DNA from: Proteobacteria bacterium ST_bin12
GTDB taxonomy: Bacteria; Pseudomonadota; Gammaproteobacteria; Burkholderiales; Methylophilaceae
Assembly: GCA_002083635.1 (NCBI GenBank)
Contig: MSXP01000007.1
Span: 284,087 to 348,086, forward strand
Direction: 5' to 3'
Length of the DNA stretch: 64,000 bases
Position numbers and translations under genes: made by a program
Shown: one piece after another, positions 1-8,393 of the stretch
Layout of the letters: the number at the start of each line of letters is the position of its first letter
Numbering within the stretch: position 1 is the stretch's first letter
The notes under the pieces: generated by a model
What the model was told of the DNA's origin: nothing
Databases searched by the model: none
What the model saw: the letters and a program-made list of their open reading frames with translations, nothing else

Positions 1-2360
1 ACTTGTGGTTCTGGTTTTTTCGCTTTTTTCGCTACTGCTGATACTGTAGGCTGAGTTTTTGGTGCAATTTCTGTACTCAACTCTGCGTTTGATTCAATTT
101 CTGACATTTCAGACAAAGCTGCGGCGTGAGCAGACCATGCTGTTTGATTGACTTCCGCTTGATTATTTGCTCGCAACTCTGCTGCCCATCCCGCAAAAGC
201 AGCGTTCATTTGCTCAATACCCGCAATTTGTTGATGACTGAGCACTGATTTTTTATCAAGCACGCCATTTAAAAAGTGCTCAACTTGGCCTGCAATATCA
301 CCCATCGTGCAGAGTCCAACTGTGCGGCCACTACCCTTGAGCGTGTGATAACTGCGCCTCACCTCTATTAATGCTTCAATGTCAGTTGAGTTAACACGCA
401 ATGCCTGACAATTTTGCGCAATGTGCGCCAACACTTCTTCGGCTTCTGTTAAATAAATGTCTAAAAGTTCAGCATCAAACGCTTGGTCTATCACTTTTAC
501 GTCGTCTGTATGAATCATGATTGGCGACATTGCTGGACTCGTTTGAGACACATCAACAACACTGGCAGAAGCGGGCCTTTCTTGATTCACTTCTGGCGAA
601 ACAGTTTCAACCGATTGAACGCCAGCATCAGCCAATGCTTCAGTCAGGCGAATAACTGCTTTTTCTAATGCTTGTTCAGACTCTGGCCGGGTTTTCGGCA
701 TTTCATCTGCATACAAGCCAATCATACTTAAGCTTTCAGCTACTAGTTCAAATTGTGATTGATTAGCCACATATTGACTTGTTTGAAAATGCTCGACAAA
801 TTGATTGCTGATTTTGATGATTGTATAAGGTGTGGGCAATCCCAACATTTCAAACACAGCGGCAATTTGTTTTAATGGTTTAGCGGTTAATGTCAGCGGC
901 GCTTTTTCTGCAGGCTGGCGGAAATAACTATCAAGCGCTTGTTCAGTCGTTTTAAGCGCTTCTTTAATTTGAGTAACCACCGCTTTTACTGTGTCTCTAT
1001 CAAGCTCGCTAGCACGTTCATTGCCCAGTTTTTCATAGCTTTCGCCAGATGAAATCGCTTCCAAACGATGCATTTCTGATAACAGTTTTTGCACTCTATC
1101 CGCATCAAGCTGTTGATAGTGATTGAGCGAAGTTTCTAATAAGTTAAGTGCGGCGGCAATTTCAATTAACGCGGCATGATTCACCTTAGTCGCATCGTCA
1201 CGTAAAGTAGCACTTGCTAACTGCAAAGCCGCATACAAATCAACCACAACAACTTGACTGAGTTGACTTGTCAGATTCTGACTTTCCGCTAATTTATCGG
1301 AAAATTTAGTCATCAACACATTATCTACGTGTACTTGCGCAGCTCCAGCACTTGAACTTACTTTGCTAAAATCGATTGTATTCGATACATCGTCCCACAA
1401 TTCACGCAATGCTTCTAATTGAAGAATCAACTGTTGAACGACCGCTAACTCATTTGCATCAATCGAAGCAGAATCAAAACTCATGCTAGATTTTTTGTCG
1501 ACTAAAAGATCCAGCTCAAACACTTCTTTTACTCTGTGTATGTTCACTCTATCTACATCGCTGATTGCAACATAGTACAAAATGTCACGCAATAAGTGGT
1601 TGTGCGGTCTTGGCACAGCATCAGATAAATGACGCAATTCTTGATCTAATTTGCGGCATAGTTTTTTTGCACCTGAGTTTTCGGCTATTTCTGTTTGCTC
1701 AAGCGATTCAGTAAAGGCACTTGCTGCCCACCACAGGGTTTTTTCACTATTTTTTTGTTGCGCATGGCTAACCTTTGCAACTGCTTGAGTCATGCTGTTT
1801 AAAGCAATACTTTGTTTTGTTTGTAGCCAACTTAGTAAAGATTTTTGATAACTTAGACGCTGCTCAATAACAAAGCTAGCGTATTCGGTGCTACTTAACT
1901 GCAAACTTGGCAGGTCTTTTGGTGCGCTGTTGCTCGTATCAGGAAAAAATAGCTCGCTTTCATCCATTGTTTCACCTAAAGCCAAAACGATTGGGTGAAT
2001 AATAGGATATAAGCGCAACGGAATATCAGGTGCGCCATCAAGCAAATCTTGCAAGTAGCTTTTTAAGGATTCAACTGCTTTAATGAATAATTCAATTAAA
2101 GACGGGCTTGCATCAATTGTTTTTTTCTCTAGGCGTCCCGCAAGTTTTTCTAACTCAGCACAAAATCGTTTACAGCCCTCTAAACCAACCATATCAAGCG
2201 CACCTGATGCCTGGTATAAATCTGTTTGCGAGAGGCGCAACGGCGCAGTGTCGTGCAAGTTGTTTTGCACTGCTTTAAGATTCACCAATACAGCATCAAG
2301 TGATTGATTTATTTGGTCTTTAACCCAAGTTAAAGGGCCTATATCAAAATTTTCAGACAC
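1..2360 (-). CDS. chpA: ChpA-type CheA histidine kinase, N-terminal part (partial)
   Basis: The minus-strand frame is open from a GTG at 2360 (GGAG ten bases upstream) to the left edge, 786 codons, so the kinase, CheW-like and receiver domains expected downstream lie outside the window. The product should be the histidine kinase of the Pil-Chp system, passing phosphate to PilG and PilH. The visible part is mostly helical with a low-complexity Ala/Lys/Pro/Glu linker at the very left. A clear Hpt motif, HTLKGSGR, lies around residue 672 (His codon 345-347). ChpA proteins carry several Hpt domains before the kinase core, which fits this long N-terminus. It is the last visible gene of the operon, 107 bp after pilJ. 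The family call rests on context and the Hpt motif, because the catalytic core cannot be seen. Confidence 0.88.
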   Translation of the reverse strand, partial: MSENFDIGPLTWVKDQINQSLDAVLVNLKAVQNNLHDTAPLRLSQTDLYQASGALDMVGLEGCKRFCAELEKLAGRLEKKTIDASPSLIELFIKAVESLKSYLQDLLDGAPDIPLRLYPIIHPIVLALGETMDESELFFPDTSNSAPKDLPSLQLSSTEYASFVIEQRLSYQKSLLSWLQTKQSIALNSMTQAVAKVSHAQQKNSEKTLWWAASAFTESLEQTEIAENSGAKKLCRKLDQELRHLSDAVPRPHNHLLRDILYYVAISDVDRVNIHRVKEVFELDLLVDKKSSMSFDSASIDANELAVVQQLILQLEALRELWDDVSNTIDFSKVSSSAGAAQVHVDNVLMTKFSDKLAESQNLTSQLSQVVVVDLYAALQLASATLRDDATKVNHAALIEIAAALNLLETSLNHYQQLDADRVQKLLSEMHRLEAISSGESYEKLGNERASELDRDTVKAVVTQIKEALKTTEQALDSYFRQPAEKAPLTLTAKPLKQIAAVFEMLGLPTPYTIIKISNQFVEHFQTSQYVANQSQFELVAESLSMIGLYADEMPKTRPESEQALEKAVIRLTEALADAGVQSVETVSPEVNQERPASASVVDVSQTSPAMSPIMIHTDDVKVIDQAFDAELLDIYLTEAEEVLAHIAQNCQALRVNSTDIEALIEVRRSYHTLKGSGRTVGLCTMGDIAGQVEHFLNGVLDKKSVLSHQQIAGIEQMNAAFAGWAAELRANNQAEVNQTAWSAHAAALSEMSEIESNAELSTEIAPKTQPTVSAVAKKAKKPEPQ

Positions 2361-2467
2361 CTAGGTTTAACTCCACATTAAATATAGCCATTAACATTAG
2401 TTTGCTTGATAAAACTAAACTTAAGCTATAGACAAACAATAGGCATTTCAGTCAAATAATTACTAAA

Positions 2468-4201
2468 TTAAGCCAATTTAAAGCCCGCAACAGAGTCGCG
2501 TAACTCTTCAGCTAGCGTGGTCAATTGACCAACTGATTCGGCAGTTTGTTTTGTACCCTCAGTCGTTTGCGATGTAATTTCCTGAATTTGCTGCATGTTT
2601 TTCGTCACCGTTGAAGCTACTTCAGTTTGCGCTTCAGTTGCCGTTGAAATCGATTGAATCAAACGCGCCAAGTTATTAGTAACCGTTTCAATCTCCGTCA
2701 ATGCTTGTCCCGCTGCATCTGATAATCGCGCTCCTTCAACCACACCCTCAGTTGATTTCTCCATCGCGGCAACAGCAGAGTTAGTATCGGTCTGAATCGT
2801 TTTTACAATCGCGCCAATTTGCTTAGTCGCTTCTGATGAACGTTCCGCTAGTCGCTGCACCTCTTCCGCAACCACCGTAAAGCCCCTACCTGCTTCACCC
2901 GCTGATGCCGCCTGAATCGCCGCGTTCAAGGCCAGAATATTGGTTTGCTCAGTAATATCAGAAATCAATTCCACGATCTCGCCAATCTCTTGCGAGCTTT
3001 CGCCCAAACGTTTGATTCGTTTTGAAGTTTCTTGAATTTGTTCACGAATGCCGTTCATACCTGCAATCGTATTTTGTACTGCTTGTGAACCTTGTGTCGC
3101 CGCTTGTAATGAGCGCTGCGCAACCTGTGAAGCTTGGCTCGCGTTGCTGGATACTTGCAAGATTGAGCGTGTCATATTCGAAACCGCATCTGTGGTTTCT
3201 GTAATTTGTTTCGATTGTTTTTCTGCCGCTGATAATAAGCCCACTGATGTGGCCTGCGCTTGTCCAGTTGCCGTATTCACTTGTTCAGATGCGCGGTTAA
3301 TTTCCGTTACCAAGTCACGCAAGCTATCAATCGTATAGTTAATAGAGTCAGCAATCGCGCCCGTAATATTCTCTTTTACCTCCGCGCGCACGGTTAAGTC
3401 GCCATCCGCTAAATCTCCCATTTCATCTAGCAAGTTTAAAACCGCCATTTGGTTTTGCTGACCATCGTTTTCCAGCATCATCACAGCGCTTTCAATTTGT
3501 TTCACTTGGCGAGAGCCAAAATACGCAATCAAAAAGATGATTAACAAACCCAATAATGCCAATGCAATTTGAATGGTATTCACTAACTTGTTACTGGATT
3601 CAGCAATTTGCACAGACTCTTTTTGCACTTCACTGTTCAACGCTAAAACCGTTTGTTTGTTAATTTCATAAGCACTTGCTAAATCACCCAATGGTTTTGC
3701 TGCAGCAATTGCGCCAAGTTTAATGGCGACTTCAAAGTCTTTATTGTAAATACGATAAAAATTCTCATTTGATTTCAGTACAGCCTGATAAGCACCGCCC
3801 AGTTTGTTTATATCAAGATTGTTCTTCCAAAATTCAACACGTTTGTTGTATTCTGCTTCAGCAGCTTTCACCTCGGCTAGCTTCCTGTCACGTTTTTGAT
3901 AATCAGAGTTTGATGTTGCTACATAAGCTTCATTGACAGCCGCAAACGCGTCTACCGCATAAAGTGGCGGCGGCAGGATATCCGCACGCAAGTTATCGTT
4001 TGTTTTAATTTTGTCATACACTGGGCCGCCAACTCGCACCTGACTAATCACGTAAAAAGCTAAAATAATAAAAATAATCAACCCAATTACAGGGCCAATC
4101 ACTTGACCATATCCACGGCTGCCGCTGCCTGAGGATTTCAGGGTAAATATTTGCTTAACTTTTGATGGAAGTTCTTTAATTGCTTGCATATTGAGAGCCA
4201 T
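2468..4201 (-). CDS. pilJ: PilJ-like methyl-accepting chemotaxis protein
   Basis: Transmembrane chemoreceptor of 577 residues in the pilJ position of the operon. TM1 is at about 33-55, a periplasmic segment at about 56-206, TM2 at about 207-228, then a HAMP-like segment and the signalling domain with the hairpin tip around the motif EQTNILALNAAIQAASAG. The cytoplasmic part has the PilJ-type DLADGDLTV and GAIADSINYTIDSLR motifs and ends in GFKLA without a methyltransferase-tethering pentapeptide. The periplasmic domain is odd. It is only about 150 residues, carries an ADILPPPLY motif at residues 73-81, and does not look like the double PilJ sensor domain of Pseudomonas PilJ (about 680 residues in total). 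The ATG at 4201 has an AGGA ribosome site. A 245-bp gap separates it from pilI. Confidence 0.9.
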   Translation of the reverse strand: MALNMQAIKELPSKVKQIFTLKSSGSGSRGYGQVIGPVIGLIIFIILAFYVISQVRVGGPVYDKIKTNDNLRADILPPPLYAVDAFAAVNEAYVATSNSDYQKRDRKLAEVKAAEAEYNKRVEFWKNNLDINKLGGAYQAVLKSNENFYRIYNKDFEVAIKLGAIAAAKPLGDLASAYEINKQTVLALNSEVQKESVQIAESSNKLVNTIQIALALLGLLIIFLIAYFGSRQVKQIESAVMMLENDGQQNQMAVLNLLDEMGDLADGDLTVRAEVKENITGAIADSINYTIDSLRDLVTEINRASEQVNTATGQAQATSVGLLSAAEKQSKQITETTDAVSNMTRSILQVSSNASQASQVAQRSLQAATQGSQAVQNTIAGMNGIREQIQETSKRIKRLGESSQEIGEIVELISDITEQTNILALNAAIQAASAGEAGRGFTVVAEEVQRLAERSSEATKQIGAIVKTIQTDTNSAVAAMEKSTEGVVEGARLSDAAGQALTEIETVTNNLARLIQSISTATEAQTEVASTVTKNMQQIQEITSQTTEGTKQTAESVGQLTTLAEELRDSVAGFKLA

Positions 4202-4446
4202 GTTGATTCCTTTAAGTTTTACTAAATTATCTCAATGTAATTGATGTATTTGAAGATAATTAAATCTAACTGTATAACGACATTTAACGACTAAAATTAA
4301 CCAATTTTTTACGACTTAAATCATGAAACTTTTTTAAATTTTTATACTTAAAATTTCAATACCCGTTTTTACTACTTTTGTTGCTACTACTGTTGTTAAT
4401 ATGAATCACTTCATACATGAATAATTAACCTAAATGACTAATGCGT

Positions 4447-4971
4447 CTAGGTCGCATAAGGCGTTGCAAATTCTTTTGAGCGAACTAGTTTGTCGCAATC
4501 CAGCAAATACCAAGTACGATTTTCAGCATCCTGATAGGTCTGGTTTTTTAAGCATATATGATCCCCTGCCAACACTTCACCCAAACGCATTTCATCTAGT
4601 TTGCGCAATCCAATGAGTTTATCGACCATAAATGCCACGTTTGTAGTGACAACATCGCTAATCAGCAACAAACGCGCGCTGGATGAAATATTGGTAAATG
4701 TATTTTCGATGAGTTGTGCTAAATCATTAATGGCATACAGCACGCCCCGCACGTTAGCCACGCCTAAAAACCAAGGTTTTACCAAAGGCACACTGTGAAT
4801 ATCCATAATTGGCAAGGTTTCACTGATTTCTTGTAAATTAACCAGCACATTTTTACCACCAATTAGCACGCCCAAATAACCAGCTGGGGGCTCAGCACCA
4901 ACTTTTTTAGCGTTTTCCAGTCGCGCTAGAATGTTGGTTTGATATTCGCGTAATTGTGATTGTTTAGACAT
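4447..4971 (-). CDS. pilI: PilI, CheW-like coupling protein
   Basis: A 174-residue protein with a single CheW-like domain. The segment VNLQEISETLPIMDIHSVPLVKPWFLGVANVRGVLYAINDL matches the usual CheW pattern of a hydrophobic strand followed by a conserved NxRGxxxxxxDL motif (written here with its breaks: NVRGVLYAINDL). PilI proteins link the receptor PilJ to the kinase ChpA at the cell pole. It lies between pilH (24 bp upstream) and pilJ in the usual pilG-H-I-J order. The call rests on the CheW motif plus synteny. Confidence 0.9.
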   Translation of the reverse strand: MSKQSQLREYQTNILARLENAKKVGAEPPAGYLGVLIGGKNVLVNLQEISETLPIMDIHSVPLVKPWFLGVANVRGVLYAINDLAQLIENTFTNISSSARLLLISDVVTTNVAFMVDKLIGLRKLDEMRLGEVLAGDHICLKNQTYQDAENRTWYLLDCDKLVRSKEFATPYAT

Positions 4972-4995
4972 ATATTTAACTAATTCGCACTATGA

Positions 4996-5364
4996 TTATT
5001 CTTGTAGTTTATCAATCCACACTTTTAAATCAGCTTTTTGAATCGGTTTTAGCAAACAGGCCTTAGCGCCCATTTTTTCTGCCCATGCGTGGTCGGTCAC
5101 TTGTAACTTTCCTGAGCATAAAATCACGGGCAAACTGGCTGTAGCAGGATCTTTAGTTAAAGACCTCGTGGCTTGAAATCCTGTTAGTCCGGTCATGATA
5201 ATGTCCATAATAATAAGATCTGGCGCAATTTCAGCAGCACGCTCTACGCAGGCCTCACCACTTTCTAATGCAAATACTTGATAACCATCTGACTCTAACA
5301 ACTCGGTCAAGTAGAAACGGTCCGTTGCCGAGTCATCTACAATCAAAATCTTATTAATCGCCAT
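4996..5364 (-). CDS. pilH: PilH response regulator
   Basis: Stand-alone receiver domain of 122 residues. The acidic pair is in LIVDDSATD (residues 8-16), the phospho-acceptor is Asp54 in IIMDIIM, and the conserved lysine is in LLKPIQ near residue 107. No output domain is present. In the Pil-Chp pathway the single-domain regulators PilG and PilH act on pilus extension and retraction. The identification as PilH rather than PilG follows gene order (second gene, 14 bp after pilG) and the PilH-like signature TDRFYLTELLESDGY. Confidence 0.9.
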   Translation of the reverse strand: MAINKILIVDDSATDRFYLTELLESDGYQVFALESGEACVERAAEIAPDLIIMDIIMTGLTGFQATRSLTKDPATASLPVILCSGKLQVTDHAWAEKMGAKACLLKPIQKADLKVWIDKLQE

Positions 5365-5378
5365 TCATATTCCCCTAT

Positions 5379-5810
5379 TTATTCACTCGCAACATCTGCG
5401 GAATTTTTTTTGTTATTCAGATAAGCCTCGCTGGTGTAGGCGTTAATCGCATCAATTAACGTATCTTGAGTAAAAGGCTTGGTAAGATATTCATCAGAAC
5501 CCGCCATGCGCCCACGCGCGCGATCAAATAAACCATCTTTACTAGACAACATGATGACAGGGGTAGATTTAAAACGGGCGTTGCGCTTAATAAGTGCGCA
5601 TGTTTGATATCCATCTAGGCGTGGCATCATGATATCAACAAAAATAACTTGCGGATGTTGATCAGCAATTTTAGACAAAGCATCAAAGCCATCTTCTGCC
5701 AGAATGACTTCACAACCAGCAGATTTAAGAAAAATCTCGGCACTGCGTCTAATCGTATTGCTATCATCGATGACCATTACTTTTGTACCAGCCAGATTTG
5801 CTTGTGCCAC
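5379..5810 (-). CDS. pilG: PilG response regulator
   Basis: Single receiver domain of 143 residues with a short polar tail. The acidic pocket is in VMVIDDSNTIRRSAE, the phospho-acceptor is Asp59 in VIFVDIMMPRLDGY, and the conserved Lys is in YLTKPFTQD. The signature SNTIRRSAEIFLKSAGCEV is typical of PilG. It is the first gene of the minus-strand pil-chp operon. The AT-rich 270-bp region between it and the divergent FIST gene should hold its promoter, though no clear -35/-10 pair stands out. Confidence 0.92.
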   Translation of the reverse strand: MAQANLAGTKVMVIDDSNTIRRSAEIFLKSAGCEVILAEDGFDALSKIADQHPQVIFVDIMMPRLDGYQTCALIKRNARFKSTPVIMLSSKDGLFDRARGRMAGSDEYLTKPFTQDTLIDAINAYTSEAYLNNKKNSADVASE

Positions 5811-6079
5811 GTTTTTATACTCCCAAGGTTATATTAAAAACGTCTTATATAACCAAATTAAAAAATATTCTATCTAAAAACATGTTTTTACATTATTCTT
5901 TTAATCACTTAAGCGCAATAAAAAATTGAATAACCTTAATAGTACACATAAAATATTACATTTTTTAAAATAATTTGCAACACTTACGTAATATTTGTAA
6001 TAATATACTTTAACTATATTCAATAATTGCAGTATAAATTGTAACTATTTGAACGGTATCACACTGGGGGCGAACGAAA

Positions 6080-7240
6080 ATGCTTATTAGACAAGAATCC
6101 GTAGATTCAAAAATGGCACTAAAAGATTTACCCAACAACTCTCCGCTGGCAAGCGCAAACTTAGTATTGGCTTTCGGCTCCATAAAGAGATTCAACGAAG
6201 GTAAGTTGCAGGGCTTTTTAAAGTCACGCTACCCAACCGCCCAAGTGATTGGCTGTACCACCTCTGGCGAAATCAGCCCTAACGGCGTATTTGACGATAG
6301 CATTCAAATCACAGCCATCCAATGGGAAAAAACCGTTCAACGTGTTGCGCAAACTAAAATGTCGGGCATGCAAAGCTCTTTTGAAGCTGCAGCTGGCTTA
6401 GCTAAACAATTAAAAGCTGACACGTTACGCACAGTTTTAGTAATTTCGGATGGCTTAAATGTTAACGGCTCTGAACTATTAAAAGGCTTTCAAAGTGTGC
6501 TGGGTGATATCCCAATTGTGGGTGGCTTGGCAGGTGACGGCGGGGCTTTTGTTAAGACATTACAACTTTACAACGATACGGTTTCAGATAATTTAGTCAT
6601 TGCGGTTGGCTTATATGGGCCTGCACTTATCACGGCAAGCGGCGCTTTGGGTGGCTGGAAGCCTTATGGTCCGCCACGCACAGTGACTAAATCTGAGAAG
6701 AACGTGGTTTTTGAAATGGATGGAAAACCCGCTTTACCGCTTTATAGAATGTACATCGGCGAAGCTTTTTCAAAAGGCTTACCAGGCACTGGTTTAAAAT
6801 TTCCGCTGGCGGTGATTGAAGAAGGCAAACGCGATGTTGAAAAAATTCGTACTTTATTGGCGATTGATCCCAAAAACAACAGCCTGACATTTGCTGGCAA
6901 CGTAGAAGAAGGCGAAACCGTTCGCCTATGTCAAACTAATCACGATAGACTTGTGGATGGCGCAGGCGCTGCTGCAAACCTAGTGATGGACGGCTTAAGT
7001 GCAAACAAAACCAATCAAACTGGCTTAGCTTTATGTGTAAGTTGCGTTGGCCGTAAAGGTGTAATGGCGGAACTAGTAGGAGATGAAATCAAACTGGTGC
7101 AGCAGATTCTAGGCCCACAAACGAGCTTGACAGGCTTTTATTCTTACGGCGAGCTAGCACCACGCCCAAACACAACCGACAGCGTACTACATAATCAGAC
7201 CATGACCATTGGCTATTTAAGCGAGAACTTACTGGCATAG
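6080..7240 (+). CDS. FIST N/C sensor-domain protein
   Basis: A 386-residue soluble protein with both halves of the FIST signal-transduction module. The N-terminal part has the typical pattern of a self-numbered surface strand, GCTTSGEISPNG and LVISDGLNVNGSELLKG, IPIVGGLAGD. The C-terminal FIST_C part includes SCVGRKGVM and GFYSYGELAP. FIST domains are thought to bind small ligands such as amino acids and are often found with chemotaxis or diguanylate cyclase outputs. This one has no fused output domain. It is transcribed divergently from the pil-chp operon, which suggests, but does not prove, that it feeds into surface motility. A rho-independent terminator follows. Confidence 0.85.
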   Translation: MLIRQESVDSKMALKDLPNNSPLASANLVLAFGSIKRFNEGKLQGFLKSRYPTAQVIGCTTSGEISPNGVFDDSIQITAIQWEKTVQRVAQTKMSGMQSSFEAAAGLAKQLKADTLRTVLVISDGLNVNGSELLKGFQSVLGDIPIVGGLAGDGGAFVKTLQLYNDTVSDNLVIAVGLYGPALITASGALGGWKPYGPPRTVTKSEKNVVFEMDGKPALPLYRMYIGEAFSKGLPGTGLKFPLAVIEEGKRDVEKIRTLLAIDPKNNSLTFAGNVEEGETVRLCQTNHDRLVDGAGAAANLVMDGLSANKTNQTGLALCVSCVGRKGVMAELVGDEIKLVQQILGPQTSLTGFYSYGELAPRPNTTDSVLHNQTMTIGYLSENLLA

Positions 7241-7283
7241 TGAGTTTATTGCTTTAATTTAAAATTTTTCGCTTCAAAACGAT

Positions 7284-7316
7284 AAGCATCTGTTCTAAAC
7301 AGGTGCTTTTTGTTTT
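7284..7316 (+). terminator. Rho-independent terminator after the FIST gene
   Basis: The stem AAGCATCTGTT pairs with AACAGGTGCTT (one G-T pair) around a 3-nt loop, followed by TTTTTGTTTT-type sequence. It lies 44 bp after the FIST stop codon and before the tpx ribosome site. Confidence 0.8.
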
Positions 7317-7375
7317 ATGATAATCAATACACATTAACGCATCATTTGTGTTGTTTATTCAAAAAGGAAAAAATC

Positions 7376-7876
7376 ATGTCTAGCTCAGTAACCCTTAAAG
7401 GCAATCCCGTAGATGTTGCAGGCAATTTGCCAAAAGTTGGCAGTACTGCGCCGAATTTCACACTGGTTGATAAAGCATTAGCCGATGTCACATTAGAAAC
7501 TTACGCTGGCAAACGCAAAGTATTGAACATTTTTCCGAGTGTCGATACACCAACCTGCGCGATGTCAATTCGTGCATTCAACAAACATGCAGCTGGCTTG
7601 TCCAACACTGTTGTGCTGAACGTTTCTGCTGATTTGCCGTTTGCTCAAACACGCTTTTGTGCCGCAGAAGGCATTGAAAATGTGGTCAACCTTTCAACCA
7701 TGCGCGGTCGCGATTTTCTCATGAACTACGGCGTATTGTTGTTTACCAGCAAGTTGGCTGGTTTGGCTGCACGTGCAGTCATTGTGATTGATGAAAACAA
7801 TGTCATTAAATATCTTGAGTTAGTGCCAGAAATTGCGAATGAGCCCAATTATGATGCGGCTTTAGCAGCATTATAA
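7376..7876 (+). CDS. tpx: Thiol peroxidase Tpx
   Basis: Atypical 2-Cys peroxiredoxin of 166 residues that reduces hydrogen and organic peroxides with thioredoxin. The peroxidatic Cys61 sits in PSVDTPTCAMS and the resolving Cys95 in PFAQTRFCAAEG, the same numbering as in E. coli Tpx. The start is the ATG at 7376 with AAGGAAAAAATC just upstream. A longer in-frame ORF from 7310 runs into the preceding terminator and is rejected. It is monocistronic, flanked by terminators on both sides. Confidence 0.96.
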   Translation: MSSSVTLKGNPVDVAGNLPKVGSTAPNFTLVDKALADVTLETYAGKRKVLNIFPSVDTPTCAMSIRAFNKHAAGLSNTVVLNVSADLPFAQTRFCAAEGIENVVNLSTMRGRDFLMNYGVLLFTSKLAGLAARAVIVIDENNVIKYLELVPEIANEPNYDAALAAL

Positions 7877-7893
7877 TCAGTATTTGTTTAATG

Positions 7894-7921
7894 AAAAAAG
7901 CCAGCTTATGCTGGTTTTTTT
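7894..7921. terminator. Bidirectional terminator between tpx and the MazG-like gene
   Basis: The core GCCAGC-TTAT-GCTGGT is flanked by AAAAAA on the left and TTTTTTT on the right, so it works in both directions between two convergent genes. Confidence 0.85.
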
Positions 7922-7973
7922 CATATCTATTCTTAAATCTAATCAAATATTTGAAACAAACAATAGATTAACT

Positions 7974-8333
7974 TTATAAATACTCTGTGTATTTGGCATT
8001 GCTGCCTTTGGCTTTATCTACTGGATATTTTAAGGCATTCAACTCAATTTTCTGGTTGGCCGCCTCAATCAAATCAATATTCAATACTTCTGCAATTCTA
8101 AGCAAATAGACGAACGTATCTGCCAATTCATGGCTGACCGCTTCACGCTTTCCAGGTGCTAATTGTACACTTTCTGCTGGCGTATCCCATTGAAATTGCT
8201 CAACTAATTCAGCCGCTTCTACAATCATCGCCATCGCTAAATTTTTAGGTGTATGAAACTGTGCCCAATCACGTTCTTGCACAAACTGGTTAATACGCAT
8301 GCGTAATTGCGTTAATGAATCTTGGTTTTCCAT
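7974..8333 (-). CDS. MazG-like nucleotide pyrophosphohydrolase
   Basis: All-alpha NTP pyrophosphatase of 119 residues. The metal-binding pattern is present: EAAELVEQFQW in the first helix pair and ESVSH/HELADTFVYLLR in the second (ExxE and ExxD motifs). Length and motif order match the small MazG-like/dCTP pyrophosphatase group that cleans the nucleotide pool, not the two-domain E. coli MazG. It is the last gene of a four-gene minus-strand operon. A 60-bp spacer containing a dispersed 30-bp repeat separates it from the rlmL-like gene. Confidence 0.88.
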   Translation of the reverse strand: MENQDSLTQLRMRINQFVQERDWAQFHTPKNLAMAMIVEAAELVEQFQWDTPAESVQLAPGKREAVSHELADTFVYLLRIAEVLNIDLIEAANQKIELNALKYPVDKAKGSNAKYTEYL

Positions 8334-8346
8334 GATGTTAGCCCTG

Positions 8347-8376
8347 ACTTAACCACTTTTTTTGTTCGAAATTTGA
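8347..8376 (-). repeat. Dispersed 30-bp intergenic repeat, copy 1
   Basis: The 30 bp matches 24970-24999 with one mismatch. Its parts are ACTTAACCAC, a T-run ending in G, and TTCGAAATTTGA. It lies in the spacer between the rlmL-like stop codon and the MazG-like start codon. Confidence 0.7.
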
Positions 8377-8393
8377 CACTGCTTGCTATTGAG

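Noticed and set aside
7310..7375. Longer Tpx start
   Set aside because: It begins inside the terminator of the preceding gene and adds residues absent from Tpx proteins. The ATG at 7376 has the ribosome site.
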